Positions 24,821 through 32,391 of a DNA stretch of 64,000 bases are shown here, piece after piece. The stretch's first letter is position 1, and each line of letters opens with the position of its first letter. A program made the position numbers and the translations under genes. Source of the stretch: Actinospineispora spinosispora DSM 44797 (GTDB taxonomy: Bacteria; Actinomycetota; Actinomycetes; Mycobacteriales; Pseudonocardiaceae); contig NZ_AUBB01000034.1 of NCBI RefSeq assembly GCF_000429025.1, positions 1 to 64,000 on the forward strand. The letters run 5' to 3'. Below the pieces are notes generated by a model, which was not told where the DNA came from, did not search any database, and saw nothing but the letters and a program-made list of their open reading frames with translations.

Positions 24821-24939
24821 CGTGAGTGGCAAGGGCGTCTACCGCGGAGCGGCGCCGAAGGCGTAGGCGCTCGGAGCACTCACGACAGCTTTTTCGTCGT
24901 GAGTGATCCGGGCGTCTATAGGCGCCCTTGCCACTCACG
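24821..24939. repeat. Compound GTGAGT palindrome (second case)
   Basis: Outer arms CGTGAGTGGCAAGGGCG(T)CTA (24821-24841) and the complement with one mismatch (24919-24939) enclose an inner ACTCACGAC / GTCGTGAGT hairpin with loop AGCTTTTTC (24878-24904). The order left A, right B, left B, right A is the same as at 6842-6960. Lies between convergent genes (SEC-C protein and ferritin). Confidence 0.85.
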
Positions 24940-25003
24940 AGTCGACGGCGAAGCCGAGATGCCTTGGAGTCGGGCACGGGCTAAGCCGGGCACAGGCAAG
25001 GAC

Positions 25004-25534
25004 CTAAATACCAGCGGCAGGCGGCGCCGTCGGATCCGTGCCGCCGGCCCCGTTCAGCTCCCGGGCGACGAAGCTCTCGATGTTGAACAGGTCGTCGCCA
25101 GCACGCTGGACGACCCGCAGCAGCGTCGACATCGAGGACACCTCCTCGACCTGCTCCTTCAGGAACCACTGCATGAACTGCTCGCCCACGTAGTCGCCCT
25201 CGTCGCGCGCGGTCCGAGCGAGTGTGATGACCTGCTCGGTCACCTCCCGCTCCTGGGTCAGCGCCAGCTCGACGACCTCGACGACGGTGCGGAACTCGTT
25301 GCGCACCTCGCCCACCCCGGGGATGGCCACCGGAAGGTCCTGGTCGAGCAGGTAGCGGACCATGATCATGGCGTGCTGGCGTTCCTCGTTCGCCTGCGCG
25401 TAGAACCGCGCGGCCAGCTGGGGCAGATCTTCACCGTCGAGCCAGACGGCGACCGCCGTGTACTGCTGGGATGCGGTGAACTCGTGCCGGACCTGGTCGA
25501 GCAGCAGCTCGGGAAACTTGGAAGTACTGGCCAT
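25004..25534 (-). CDS. bfrB: Ferritin (BfrB-like iron storage protein)
   Basis: 176 residues. The four-helix ferritin fold has ferroxidase ligands in place: Glu in RHEFTASQQY, EERQHAMIMV, and QFMQWFLKEQVEEV. It stores iron as a 24-mer in the cytosol. It corresponds in position to M. tuberculosis Rv3841 (bfrB), next to the iron-linked DUF2470 gene further right. TATCCT lies exactly 6 bases before the ATG (leaderless pattern). A loose IdeR-like sequence AAAGGTTGCCCTTATCC overlaps that -10, matching about 11 of 16 bases, so I do not call it. Confidence 0.9.
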   Translation of the reverse strand: MASTSKFPELLLDQVRHEFTASQQYTAVAVWLDGEDLPQLAARFYAQANEERQHAMIMVRYLLDQDLPVAIPGVGEVRNEFRTVVEVVELALTQEREVTEQVITLARTARDEGDYVGEQFMQWFLKEQVEEVSSMSTLLRVVQRAGDDLFNIESFVARELNGAGGTDPTAPPAAGI

Positions 25535-25624
25535 GCACCGAGGATAAGGGCAACCTTTAGTGCGTGCGCGCTTGCTTTACGTGACAAGCATGTCACCTGG
25601 CACGGTGGTTCCACGTGAAACCGT

Positions 25625-26827
25625 TCACCCGAGCGGGTCGCGCTCCAGGGGGCAGGACATGCAGCGGGGGCCGCCTCGGCCGGAGCCCAGCTCCGAGCCG
25701 GCGATGCGGATGACCTCGATGCCGGCATCCTCGAGCCGCGCGTTGGTCTCGGTGTTGCGTTCGTAGGCGACGACCACCCCGGGCGCGAGTGCGAGGGTGT
25801 TGTTGCCGTCGTCCCACTGTTCGCGTTCGGCGGTCACCGGGTCCAGCCCGGTGTCGATCACTCTCAGCTCGGCGACGCCCATCGCCTCGGCGGCCGCCGC
25901 GCGGAACGGTGCCGGGCCGTCGACCTTGATGCCGTCGCCCGCGGCGCGGACCGTGTAGGCGAGGAGAGTGTCCGCGACGGTGGGGTACATGACCATCGCG
26001 TCCCGGTCGACCATCGTGCACACCGTGTCCAGGTGCATCGTGGCCCTGCTCTGCGCGATCGGGACGACCAGCACCGCCTCGGCGAGCCCGTCGGCCAGCG
26101 CGGACCGGGCGAGGGACTCGGCGCCGGCGGGAGTGGTCCGTTCGCCGACCCCGATGGCGAGCACACCGGGTGCGAGCAGCAGGACGTCGCCGCCCTCGAC
26201 CGGTGCCGAATGCGCTTCGTAGGCACGGGCCGTGCCGACGAACCGGGGGTGGTGGGCGTAGATCAGGTCGGTGAGTGCGGTCTCCCGACGACGCGCGGGC
26301 AGCGCGAGCGAGGTGATCGCCACGCGGTCGCCGAGCCACACCGAGGAGTCCCTGGTGAACAGCAGGTTGGGCAGCGGGTCCACGACGAAGTCGGTTGGCT
26401 CGTGCATCGTGTGGACCAGCGAGGCGTGTGGCGCGCCGTTCGGCAGCTCCGCGAACGTCAGCCCGGCCATGAGCACCTCGGCCAGCTCGGCGTCGTCGAG
26501 TGTGCCGAGGTGCGCACCGAGCGCCGTGGTCAACGGTGGGCCGAGCCGCCGCTCGTCCAGCACGTCCGCGACGGCCCGTTCCCTGGCTTCCGGCGAGCCG
26601 AGGGTCTCCACCAGCAGGTGAGGCAGCAGGAGCACCTCGACGCCGCGTTCGGTCAGCGCCGCCGCGAACGCGTCGTGCTCCTGCTGCGCCCTGGCCACCC
26701 ACGGGATGCCGTCGAACAGCAGTTGGTCGTTGTTGCGCGGCGTCAGCCTGGTCAGCTCGGCTCCCGGCCGGTGCAGTAACACGGCCCGCAGCCGCCCGAC
26801 CTCACTGTCCACCCGCGCTCTGCCCAT
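25625..26827 (-). CDS. arcA: Arginine deiminase
   Basis: 400 residues. Hydrolyses L-arginine to citrulline and ammonia. Signature pieces: NLLFTRDSSVWLGD (substrate Asp), EGGDVLLLAPGVLAIG, MHLDTVCTMVDRD with the catalytic His, and the nucleophile Cys near the end in GGPRCMSCPL. No arcB or arcC gene is adjacent, so it may serve nitrogen release or pH defence rather than the full ATP-yielding pathway. ATG 26827 is preferred: TAGAGT stands exactly 6 bases upstream. A GTGAGT palindrome lies just upstream of the promoter. Confidence 0.92.
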   Translation of the reverse strand: MGRARVDSEVGRLRAVLLHRPGAELTRLTPRNNDQLLFDGIPWVARAQQEHDAFAAALTERGVEVLLLPHLLVETLGSPEARERAVADVLDERRLGPPLTTALGAHLGTLDDAELAEVLMAGLTFAELPNGAPHASLVHTMHEPTDFVVDPLPNLLFTRDSSVWLGDRVAITSLALPARRRETALTDLIYAHHPRFVGTARAYEAHSAPVEGGDVLLLAPGVLAIGVGERTTPAGAESLARSALADGLAEAVLVVPIAQSRATMHLDTVCTMVDRDAMVMYPTVADTLLAYTVRAAGDGIKVDGPAPFRAAAAEAMGVAELRVIDTGLDPVTAEREQWDDGNNTLALAPGVVVAYERNTETNARLEDAGIEVIRIAGSELGSGRGGPRCMSCPLERDPLG

Positions 26828-26847
26828 CACCGGACTCTAGCCCGCAC

Positions 26848-26891
26848 CCGTGAGTGATTTGGGCTGCCCGGGCAGCCCAAATCACTCACGG
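26848..26891. repeat. GTGAGT palindrome
   Basis: A perfect 44-base palindrome with arms opening CCGTGAGTGATTTGGGCTGC. It lies between the ABC gene stop (2 bases away) and the arcA promoter, both genes on the minus strand, so it probably ends the ABC transcript. Confidence 0.9.
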
Positions 26892-26892
26892 C

Positions 26893-28656
26893 TTAGCCTG
26901 CGGCGGTCTTCACCAGTGCCGCGTAGGAACCGTCGGCCGCGATCAGCTCCTCGTGTGAGCCGTGCTCGATGACCCGGCCCTCCTCCAGCACGACGATCCG
27001 GTCGGCGGACCGTGCGGTCTCCAGCTGGTGGGTGATCATCACGACGGTGCGGCCGGTGAGTACCGCCGCGAGCGACCGTTCCAGCTCACGGGAGGCCGAC
27101 GGGTCGAGCAGCGAGGTCGCCTCGTCCAGCACCAGCGTGTGCGGGTCGGCCAACAGCAACCGGGCCAGCGCGATCTGCTGGGTCACCGCGGGCGGTACCG
27201 GGTCACCGCCGGAGCCGATCTTGGTGTCCAGTCCCTCGGACAGCCCGTCCGCCCACTGACCGGCGCCGACGGCGCGCAGCGCGGACCACAGCCGCTCGTC
27301 CGGCGCGGGGCCGCTGAGCGTCAGGTTGTCCCGCACCGTCCCGCCGAACACGTGCTGCTCCTGGGTGACCAGCACGATCTCCTGACGTCGCCGCTCCAAC
27401 GGCAGCGCACCCACCGGCACACCACCGAGGTGCACGGTGCCGTGGTCCGGGTTGTTGATCCCGGCCAGCAACCTGCCGAGCGTCGACTTTCCCGAACCGG
27501 ACGGGCCGACCACCGCGATGCGTTCGCCCGGCTCGATGTCCAGGTCGATCCCGCGCAGCACCTCACGGTCGGGCCGGTACCCGAACCGGACGCCGCGCAG
27601 GCGAAGCGCCCGCCCGTCCGGCTCGGCGAGGGAGTCCTCGGCCTGTAGCGGCACCAGCCGGACGCCGAGCACCCTGCGCAGCGCGGCGGCGCCGATCTGC
27701 AGCTCGTCCATCCAGCTGAGCACCTCGGTCAACGGTTCGGACAGCGCACCCGCGTACAGCACCATCGCCGCGACCGCGCCGATCCCGACCAGTCCCTGCT
27801 GGTACGCCCAGGTACCGAGCACGAGCAGGACCGCGATCGGCGCGAGAGCCGCGCCGTCCAGCGCGACCAGGTAGAACGACCACAGCCGCCCGGTGCGTTC
27901 CTCGCCCGCGGTGACCCGGCGCAGCGCGCCGTGCTGGTGGGCGATCCGACGCTCGGCAAGGCCCAGCGCCTCCACGGTGCGCGCACCGGTCACGGTCTCG
28001 TGCGTGCTGGCGTGCACCTGCGCCCAGTAGCCGAGCGTCCGTTCGTAGGTCGGTACCGCCTTCGGCCGGTACCAGCGCGAGGCCAGCACCAGGATCGGCG
28101 CCGACACCAGACCGCCCAGCGCCAGCAGCGGTGAGGTGATCACCATTGCCACGACCGTCAGCGCCACCATGACCGACGCCACGAGGATCCGGGGCGCCGC
28201 CATGCGCAGGCCCTCGTCGAGCTTGTCGACATCGGTGGTGGCGCGACCCAGCAGCTCACCGGTGCCCGCCGCCTCCACGACGTCCAGCGGCAGCCGCATG
28301 GAGTGGTGCACGAGACCTTCCCGCGCGTCGGCGAGCAGTCGCTCACCGAACACGGCGGCGACGAACTGGGCGAACCGGTGCAGCACCGTCTCCACCAGCA
28401 GCACGGCGAGGAACAGCAGCGCGATCAGGTCGATCCGCCAGGTCGGGGCACCCGGGCGCACCGACTCGACCAGCTCGCCGAGCAGTCTGGGACCGACCAG
28501 GCCGGCCACGGCGGCCGCCATGAACAGCACCAGCATGCCGACGAACCCGGCCCGCTGCGTGGTCACGATCTGCCACACCCACGCCCGCATCTCCCGGCGT
28601 CCGGCCAGCGGCAGCGCACCGGCCTTGCGCGCGGGCGTCACCTTCGACCCGGTCAT
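26893..28656 (-). CDS. ABC exporter half-transporter with degenerate signature motif
   Basis: 587 residues: six-helix membrane domain (about 30-310) fused to an ATPase. Walker A GPSGSGKST, Walker B LVLDEATS and H-loop ITHQ are intact. The LSGGQ C-loop is replaced (GSGGDPVPPAVTQQIALARLLL). Such a half usually pairs with a partner supplying the working C-loop, and the gene before it, overlapping by 4 bases (ATGA), encodes one with LSGGQRQR. Predicted heterodimeric exporter in the plasma membrane; substrate unknown. Confidence 0.88.
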   Translation of the reverse strand: MTGSKVTPARKAGALPLAGRREMRAWVWQIVTTQRAGFVGMLVLFMAAAVAGLVGPRLLGELVESVRPGAPTWRIDLIALLFLAVLLVETVLHRFAQFVAAVFGERLLADAREGLVHHSMRLPLDVVEAAGTGELLGRATTDVDKLDEGLRMAAPRILVASVMVALTVVAMVITSPLLALGGLVSAPILVLASRWYRPKAVPTYERTLGYWAQVHASTHETVTGARTVEALGLAERRIAHQHGALRRVTAGEERTGRLWSFYLVALDGAALAPIAVLLVLGTWAYQQGLVGIGAVAAMVLYAGALSEPLTEVLSWMDELQIGAAALRRVLGVRLVPLQAEDSLAEPDGRALRLRGVRFGYRPDREVLRGIDLDIEPGERIAVVGPSGSGKSTLGRLLAGINNPDHGTVHLGGVPVGALPLERRRQEIVLVTQEQHVFGGTVRDNLTLSGPAPDERLWSALRAVGAGQWADGLSEGLDTKIGSGGDPVPPAVTQQIALARLLLADPHTLVLDEATSLLDPSASRELERSLAAVLTGRTVVMITHQLETARSADRIVVLEEGRVIEHGSHEELIAADGSYAALVKTAAG

Positions 28657-30152
28657 GATGTCGGCTCCTTCGCCTGCTGGTCGCTCGTCCGGTGGTCGGC
28701 GACGGCGGCCCACAGCGGGCTGTGGCTGATCACCACCGTCGTCCTGCCCTTGCGCAGCGCGGCGACCCTGCGCACGATCCGGGACTCGGTGTGCGCGTCG
28801 ACCGCCGAGGTCGGGTCGTCGAGCAGCAACACATCCGGGTCCATGGTCAGGGCCCTGGCCAGCATCAGCCGCTGACGCTGACCACCGGACAGCTGCCTGC
28901 CCCGCTCGGCCAGTCGTTCGTCGATGCCGTCGGGCAGACCGTCCACGATGTCCTTGGCGTCGGTCGCCCACAGCGCCTCCTCGAGGTCGACCCGGGATCC
29001 GCCGAGGCCGATCTCGGCGGCGAGCCGACCGGAGAACAGCACGTCCTGGTTGTGCGCGACCAGAATCCGCCGCCGTACCTCGCCGAGATCCGCCTCGGCG
29101 AGCGGCACACCGCCGGCCAGGACCGGCGTCTCGACGAAACGTCCCAGCCGGTCGGCCAGCTCGTCCCCCGGACCTGAGGGCGTGATGACGGTCAACCGGC
29201 CCGGCGGGCAGTGCAACCCGGTGTCCGGGTCGTCCAGCCCGAGTGGGCCGGCCGATAGCGGTGTCGGGTTCGGCGGTGAGTCGAGCGCCGGGCGCAGGTT
29301 CAGGATCGTCGTGACCCGGCCTGCCGAGACCAGCGCCTCGGTCGTCGTGGTGACCGTGTCGGAGGCGATGCTGACCGGGATCACCAGGAACGCCGATGCG
29401 CCGTAGAAGCCGACCAGCTCGCCGACGGTGATGTCGCCGGAGGACGCCAGCCGCGCGCCCAGCCAGGTCACGCCGACCGTCACCAGACCCGGCAGCAGCA
29501 GCTCCAGCGCGGACAGCCAGGACTCGGTCCGCCCGGCCGCGACACCGGCCATGCGCACCCGCTGGCTGGTCTCGGCGTACCGGTCGCCGAAACGGCGCTC
29601 ACCGCCGATACCGCGCAGCACCCGCAGCCCGGACACGATGTCCGCCGCTAGCGACGTCGCGGCGCCGACCTCGTCCCGGTGCGCTTCCGCGCGCCGACGC
29701 AACGGCCCGAACAGCGGGGCCATCCCGAGCGTCGCCAGTGGAACACCCACCAGGACGACCGCGCCGAGCAGCGGGCTCTGGGTCACCAGGACCGTGGCGA
29801 CCACGATGAACGCGACCAGGGAGCCCGCTGTCCGGCCGATGCATCCGAGCAGGTTGCCGATGCTGTACACGTCGGTCGATCCGACCGCGACGACGTCACC
29901 GGCCCGAATCTGCCTGGGGAGGACGGAGCCCAGCCGGGCCGCGTGTTCGAGGACCGCCCGCTGGACGCGGACGCCTGCCTGAATCCACAGCTGGGTCGAC
30001 CAGAACTCCAGGAAACCGACACCGAGTGCCTGCAACAGACCGAGCGTCAGGATTGCGGCGATCCAGGTCCACAGCTGGGGCCCGAGGCCACTCTGGATGG
30101 CCGCGTCGATCGCGCGCCCGATGGCCAAGGGCATCAACGCCACCGGAACCAT
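28653..30152 (-). CDS. ABC exporter half-transporter, partner subunit
   Basis: 499 residues from the first ATG, but the protein probably begins further upstream (see next entry). The membrane domain is followed by an ATPase with the complementary defects: Walker A is abnormal (VITPSGPGDELADRL instead of GxxGxGKS/T), while LSGGQRQRLMLARAL and LLLDDPTSAVD are intact. With the following gene it would make one consensus and one degenerate ATP site, as in BmrCD- or TM287/288-type heterodimers. Overlaps the second gene by ATGA. Could be called rv1272c/1273c-like. Confidence 0.85.
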   Translation of the reverse strand: MVPVALMPLAIGRAIDAAIQSGLGPQLWTWIAAILTLGLLQALGVGFLEFWSTQLWIQAGVRVQRAVLEHAARLGSVLPRQIRAGDVVAVGSTDVYSIGNLLGCIGRTAGSLVAFIVVATVLVTQSPLLGAVVLVGVPLATLGMAPLFGPLRRRAEAHRDEVGAATSLAADIVSGLRVLRGIGGERRFGDRYAETSQRVRMAGVAAGRTESWLSALELLLPGLVTVGVTWLGARLASSGDITVGELVGFYGASAFLVIPVSIASDTVTTTTEALVSAGRVTTILNLRPALDSPPNPTPLSAGPLGLDDPDTGLHCPPGRLTVITPSGPGDELADRLGRFVETPVLAGGVPLAEADLGEVRRRILVAHNQDVLFSGRLAAEIGLGGSRVDLEEALWATDAKDIVDGLPDGIDERLAERGRQLSGGQRQRLMLARALTMDPDVLLLDDPTSAVDAHTESRIVRRVAALRKGRTTVVISHSPLWAAVADHRTSDQQAKEPTS

Positions 30153-30266
30153 GTGCAGCAGTCCCAGGAGGACCGAGATGCCCGCCGGTACGCGTAAACC
30201 CCGCAGCAGCGACCACAGCAGTCGAGCGGGAGTCCGAGGGTCAAGCCTGAGTCAATAGTGATGCAT
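30153..30266 (-). other. Apparent 5' coding extension of the ABC gene, broken by TGA
   Basis: Upstream of the annotated ATG the same frame stays open to 30251 and reads LDPRTPARLLWSLLRG, which looks like the true N-terminus of an ABC exporter before helix 1. At 30266 an in-frame ATG follows TAGCGT by 7 bases, the leaderless pattern of this genome, but the reading is ATG CAT CAC TAT TGA: a stop at codon 5 (30252-30254). No ATG, GTG or TTG lies between that stop and 30152. The gene is thus either freshly broken, mis-sequenced, re-initiated, or starts at a non-standard codon. Confidence 0.55.
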
Positions 30267-30328
30267 ACCCAGAACGCTAGAGGCGACCGCAACCGGGTTT
30301 CACCCAAAGCCAACACAGCTCACAGCCA

Positions 30329-30460
30329 GCTCCGCGAGTCTCCCCGAGGGGGTTCAGTGCGTAGCCGGCTAGGCACCGCTCTGCGAGTCTCCCCGAAGGG
30401 GGTTCAGTGCGAACCCGACTCGGCACCGCTCCGCGAGTCTCCCCGAAGGGGGTTCAGCGC
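30329..30460. repeat. Three tandem copies of a 49-50 bp unit
   Basis: GCTCCGCGAGTCTCCCCGA with GGGGGTTCAGTGCG recurs at 30329, 30378 and 30428 in the 378-base non-coding gap before the ABC gene. The opening GCTCCGCGAGTCTCC is shared with the left end of the dispersed repeat at 36705-36907 and 46672-46866. The rest of the gap holds GCGAAGC-rich sequence and the hairpin at 30564-30620. Confidence 0.85.
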
Positions 30461-30563
30461 GAAGCACTGCAAAAAACGCACCAGGCGAAGCAGAACGCAA
30501 CCAGACAGGCGCGCGTCAAGCGAGGGCAGCGAAGCCGGAGCGAAGCGAACGGCGAAGCCGCCC

Positions 30564-30620
30564 AAGTTTCCGGTTGCGGGCCCCCGGAGCGAAGCGGAGC
30601 GGGGTCCCAACCGGAAACTT
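30564..30620. repeat. Large hairpin near the CPBP gene end
   Basis: AAGTTTCCGGTTG (30564-30576) and CAACCGGAAACTT (30608-30620) pair perfectly, with inner GGGCCCCC/GGGGTCCC pairing and a GAAGC loop. It ends 24 bases from the CPBP stop codon and probably acts as its terminator. Confidence 0.75.
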
Positions 30621-30644
30621 TCGACGCGCGGAGGCCGGCCGGCA

Positions 30645-31460
30645 TCACGGCAGCCAGGCGACTGCGCCCTTGAGCAGGGCGTAGCCGACGAAGGCGATCA
30701 CGTCCAGGAGGGTGTGGGCGCCCACCAGGGCCCAGAGGCGGTTGGTGCGTTGCCAGACCCTACCGAACACCAGGCCCATGACCAGGTTGCCCACGCCGCC
30801 GCCCGCTCCCTGGTACAGGTGGTAGCAGCCTCTGATGACCGCGGACAGCAGGATCGAGCGGTTCTCCGACCAGCCGAGGGTGCGCAGTCGGCTCAGCAGG
30901 TAGCCGGTGAGCAGGACCTCTTCGGCCCAGGCGTTGCCCGCAGCCGACAGGATCAGCGCGGGGATGCGCCACCAGGTGTCGCCGAGGGTGCTCGGCTGCA
31001 CGGTCAGCGCCAGTCCCAGCGCGTGGGCGATCAGGTACAGGGCGAGGCCGGGGATGCCGATCAGGGCGGCCAGGCCGGCGGCGAGTGCGCCGTCGCGCCA
31101 CGGGCGGGTGCGGTCCAGGCCGATGTCGCGCAGTGTCAGACCGGCGCGGACCAGCAGGTACACGCCCAGCGCTCCCCAGCCGATCAGCTGGCCGGCGAAG
31201 GCGATCTGCAGTGCCAGGTCGATGTACTGGTTGACCGCGGCGGGGGCGTTCAGTGCGACCTGCTGGTCGGACAGCGGGCCGCGCAGCAGCGACTGGAGCA
31301 GCGACAGCGCGCTGCGCAGACCGGACAGGCCCAGGGTGATCCCGAACACGATCCACAGTTCGGCGTGGATCAGCCGCCGCTCCCGGGGGTCCAGTTCAGG
31401 GGTGGGGCCGGGACGGGACCGGACGGCCCAGGCCAGGCCGTTGCGCAGTGCACCCGTCAC
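30645..31460 (-). CDS. CPBP-family intramembrane protease
   Basis: 271 residues, about eight membrane helices. The Abi/CAAX motifs are present: WAEEVLLTGYL with the Glu-Glu pair, RGCYHLYQG with the His, and VGAHTLLDV with His and Asp. These residues build the active site in prenyl-protein protease-type enzymes; in bacteria the family is linked to bacteriocin immunity and envelope protein processing. Substrate unknown. GTG start; TAGCGT lies 8 bases upstream. It diverges from the next gene. Confidence 0.85.
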   Translation of the reverse strand: MTGALRNGLAWAVRSRPGPTPELDPRERRLIHAELWIVFGITLGLSGLRSALSLLQSLLRGPLSDQQVALNAPAAVNQYIDLALQIAFAGQLIGWGALGVYLLVRAGLTLRDIGLDRTRPWRDGALAAGLAALIGIPGLALYLIAHALGLALTVQPSTLGDTWWRIPALILSAAGNAWAEEVLLTGYLLSRLRTLGWSENRSILLSAVIRGCYHLYQGAGGGVGNLVMGLVFGRVWQRTNRLWALVGAHTLLDVIAFVGYALLKGAVAWLP

Positions 31461-31512
31461 ACATGCGGACGCTACCGGTGTCGCCCGCGTCCGAGGCGGC
31501 TACCCTGGCAAG

Positions 31513-31953
31513 GTGCGCCGCTTCGTGTTCGCCCCGCGTTGGGTGGTGGGGCATGTCGTCATCCTCATCGTGGTGGTCAGTTGCCTGTTCCTGTGCAACT
31601 GGCAGTGGGATGTCTCGATGGTCACCCACTCGCTGCAGAACATGGCGTACGCGGTGCAGTGGCCGTTCTTCGCGGTGTTCTTCGCGGTGATGTGGTGGCG
31701 GATGCTGCGGCTGGAGTCCCAGCGACTCGACGAGGAAGAGGCCGAGGCCGGCGCGAACGCGCCGGAGAAGCCGGTGCGCAAGCGTGTCGAGAAGCAGTCC
31801 GCGCCTCCGGTCGACGAGCCCATTCTGGCTGGTCCGTCGCGTCGGACCGTCGCCGATGCGCGCCGCGACACGGCCGCCGTGGAGGACGAGGCCGACCCGG
31901 CGATGGACGCTTACAACCGGATGCTCGCCGCACTGGCCGCCAAGGAACAGTGA
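31513..31953 (+). CDS. Conserved actinobacterial membrane protein
   Basis: 146 residues. Two N-terminal membrane helices (about 10-30 and 47-63, with CNWQWDVS between) are followed by a cytosolic charged tail of about 80 residues ending AYNRMLAALAAKEQ. I know this sequence type as a partner of DUF3817 genes in actinobacteria but not its function. GTG 31513 is fixed by TACCCT exactly 6 bases upstream (leaderless). The DUF3817 gene follows 48 bases on. Confidence 0.7.
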   Translation: MRRFVFAPRWVVGHVVILIVVVSCLFLCNWQWDVSMVTHSLQNMAYAVQWPFFAVFFAVMWWRMLRLESQRLDEEEAEAGANAPEKPVRKRVEKQSAPPVDEPILAGPSRRTVADARRDTAAVEDEADPAMDAYNRMLAALAAKEQ

Positions 31954-31979
31954 CGGCGCCCGCGCGTAAGGTGAGCGGC

Positions 31980-32009
31980 ATGTGCGGGCAGGTTCTGAGC
32001 CATGGATAG
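31980..32009 (+). CDS. Possible 9-residue leaderless upstream ORF
   Basis: ATG at 31980 lies 7 bases after TAAGGT and opens MCGQVLSHG then TAG, overlapping the DUF3817 start codon at 32002 in another frame. If the transcript starts at 31980, ribosomes would read this peptide first and could re-initiate at the overlapping ATG. It may equally be only the 22-base leader with the site GGGCAGG. Confidence 0.3.
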   Translation: MCGQVLSHG

Positions 32010-32391
32010 TCGCAAGATCGTGCTGAACGCGTACCGGGTGGCGGCGTACGTCACAGGTGTCGGGTTGATCATCCTGACGTGCTACGCGATGCCGATGAAG
32101 TACATCTGGGGCAACAGCACACCCGTTGCGATCGTCGGTGCCGCGCACGGGTTCCTGTACATGATCTACGTGGTGTTCACGCTGGTGCTCGCCGAGCGGT
32201 GCCGGTGGAGCCCGGTGCGCGCGGTGCTGATCGCGCTGGCCGGGACCGTGCCGTTCGTGTCGTTCTACGCCGAGCGCAAGGTCACCGGCTGGGTGAAGGC
32301 GCAGATCGCCGCCCAGCCGCGCGGCGCGAAGGCCGGTTCAGCTCGCGCCGCGGAACGGGCAGCCGATGAGCAGTCCGACCTGAGCGCGTAG
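32002..32391 (+). CDS. DUF3817 membrane protein
   Basis: 129 residues with three membrane helices: AYVTGVGLIILTCYAMPMKYIWGN, AHGFLYMIYVVFTLVLAERC and an ALAGTVPFVSFYAERKV segment. This is the DUF3817 core, found alone or fused to small-molecule exporters and sensors in actinobacteria; biochemical role unknown. The C-terminal tail is Ala/Arg-rich. Its last 54 bases overlap, tail to tail, the 3' end of the DUF2470 gene on the other strand. Confidence 0.85.
   Translation: MDSRKIVLNAYRVAAYVTGVGLIILTCYAMPMKYIWGNSTPVAIVGAAHGFLYMIYVVFTLVLAERCRWSPVRAVLIALAGTVPFVSFYAERKVTGWVKAQIAAQPRGAKAGSARAAERAADEQSDLSA

Noticed and set aside
25535..25560. IdeR box before ferritin
   Set aside because: Only about 11 of 16 positions match and it overlaps the -10; too weak without binding data.
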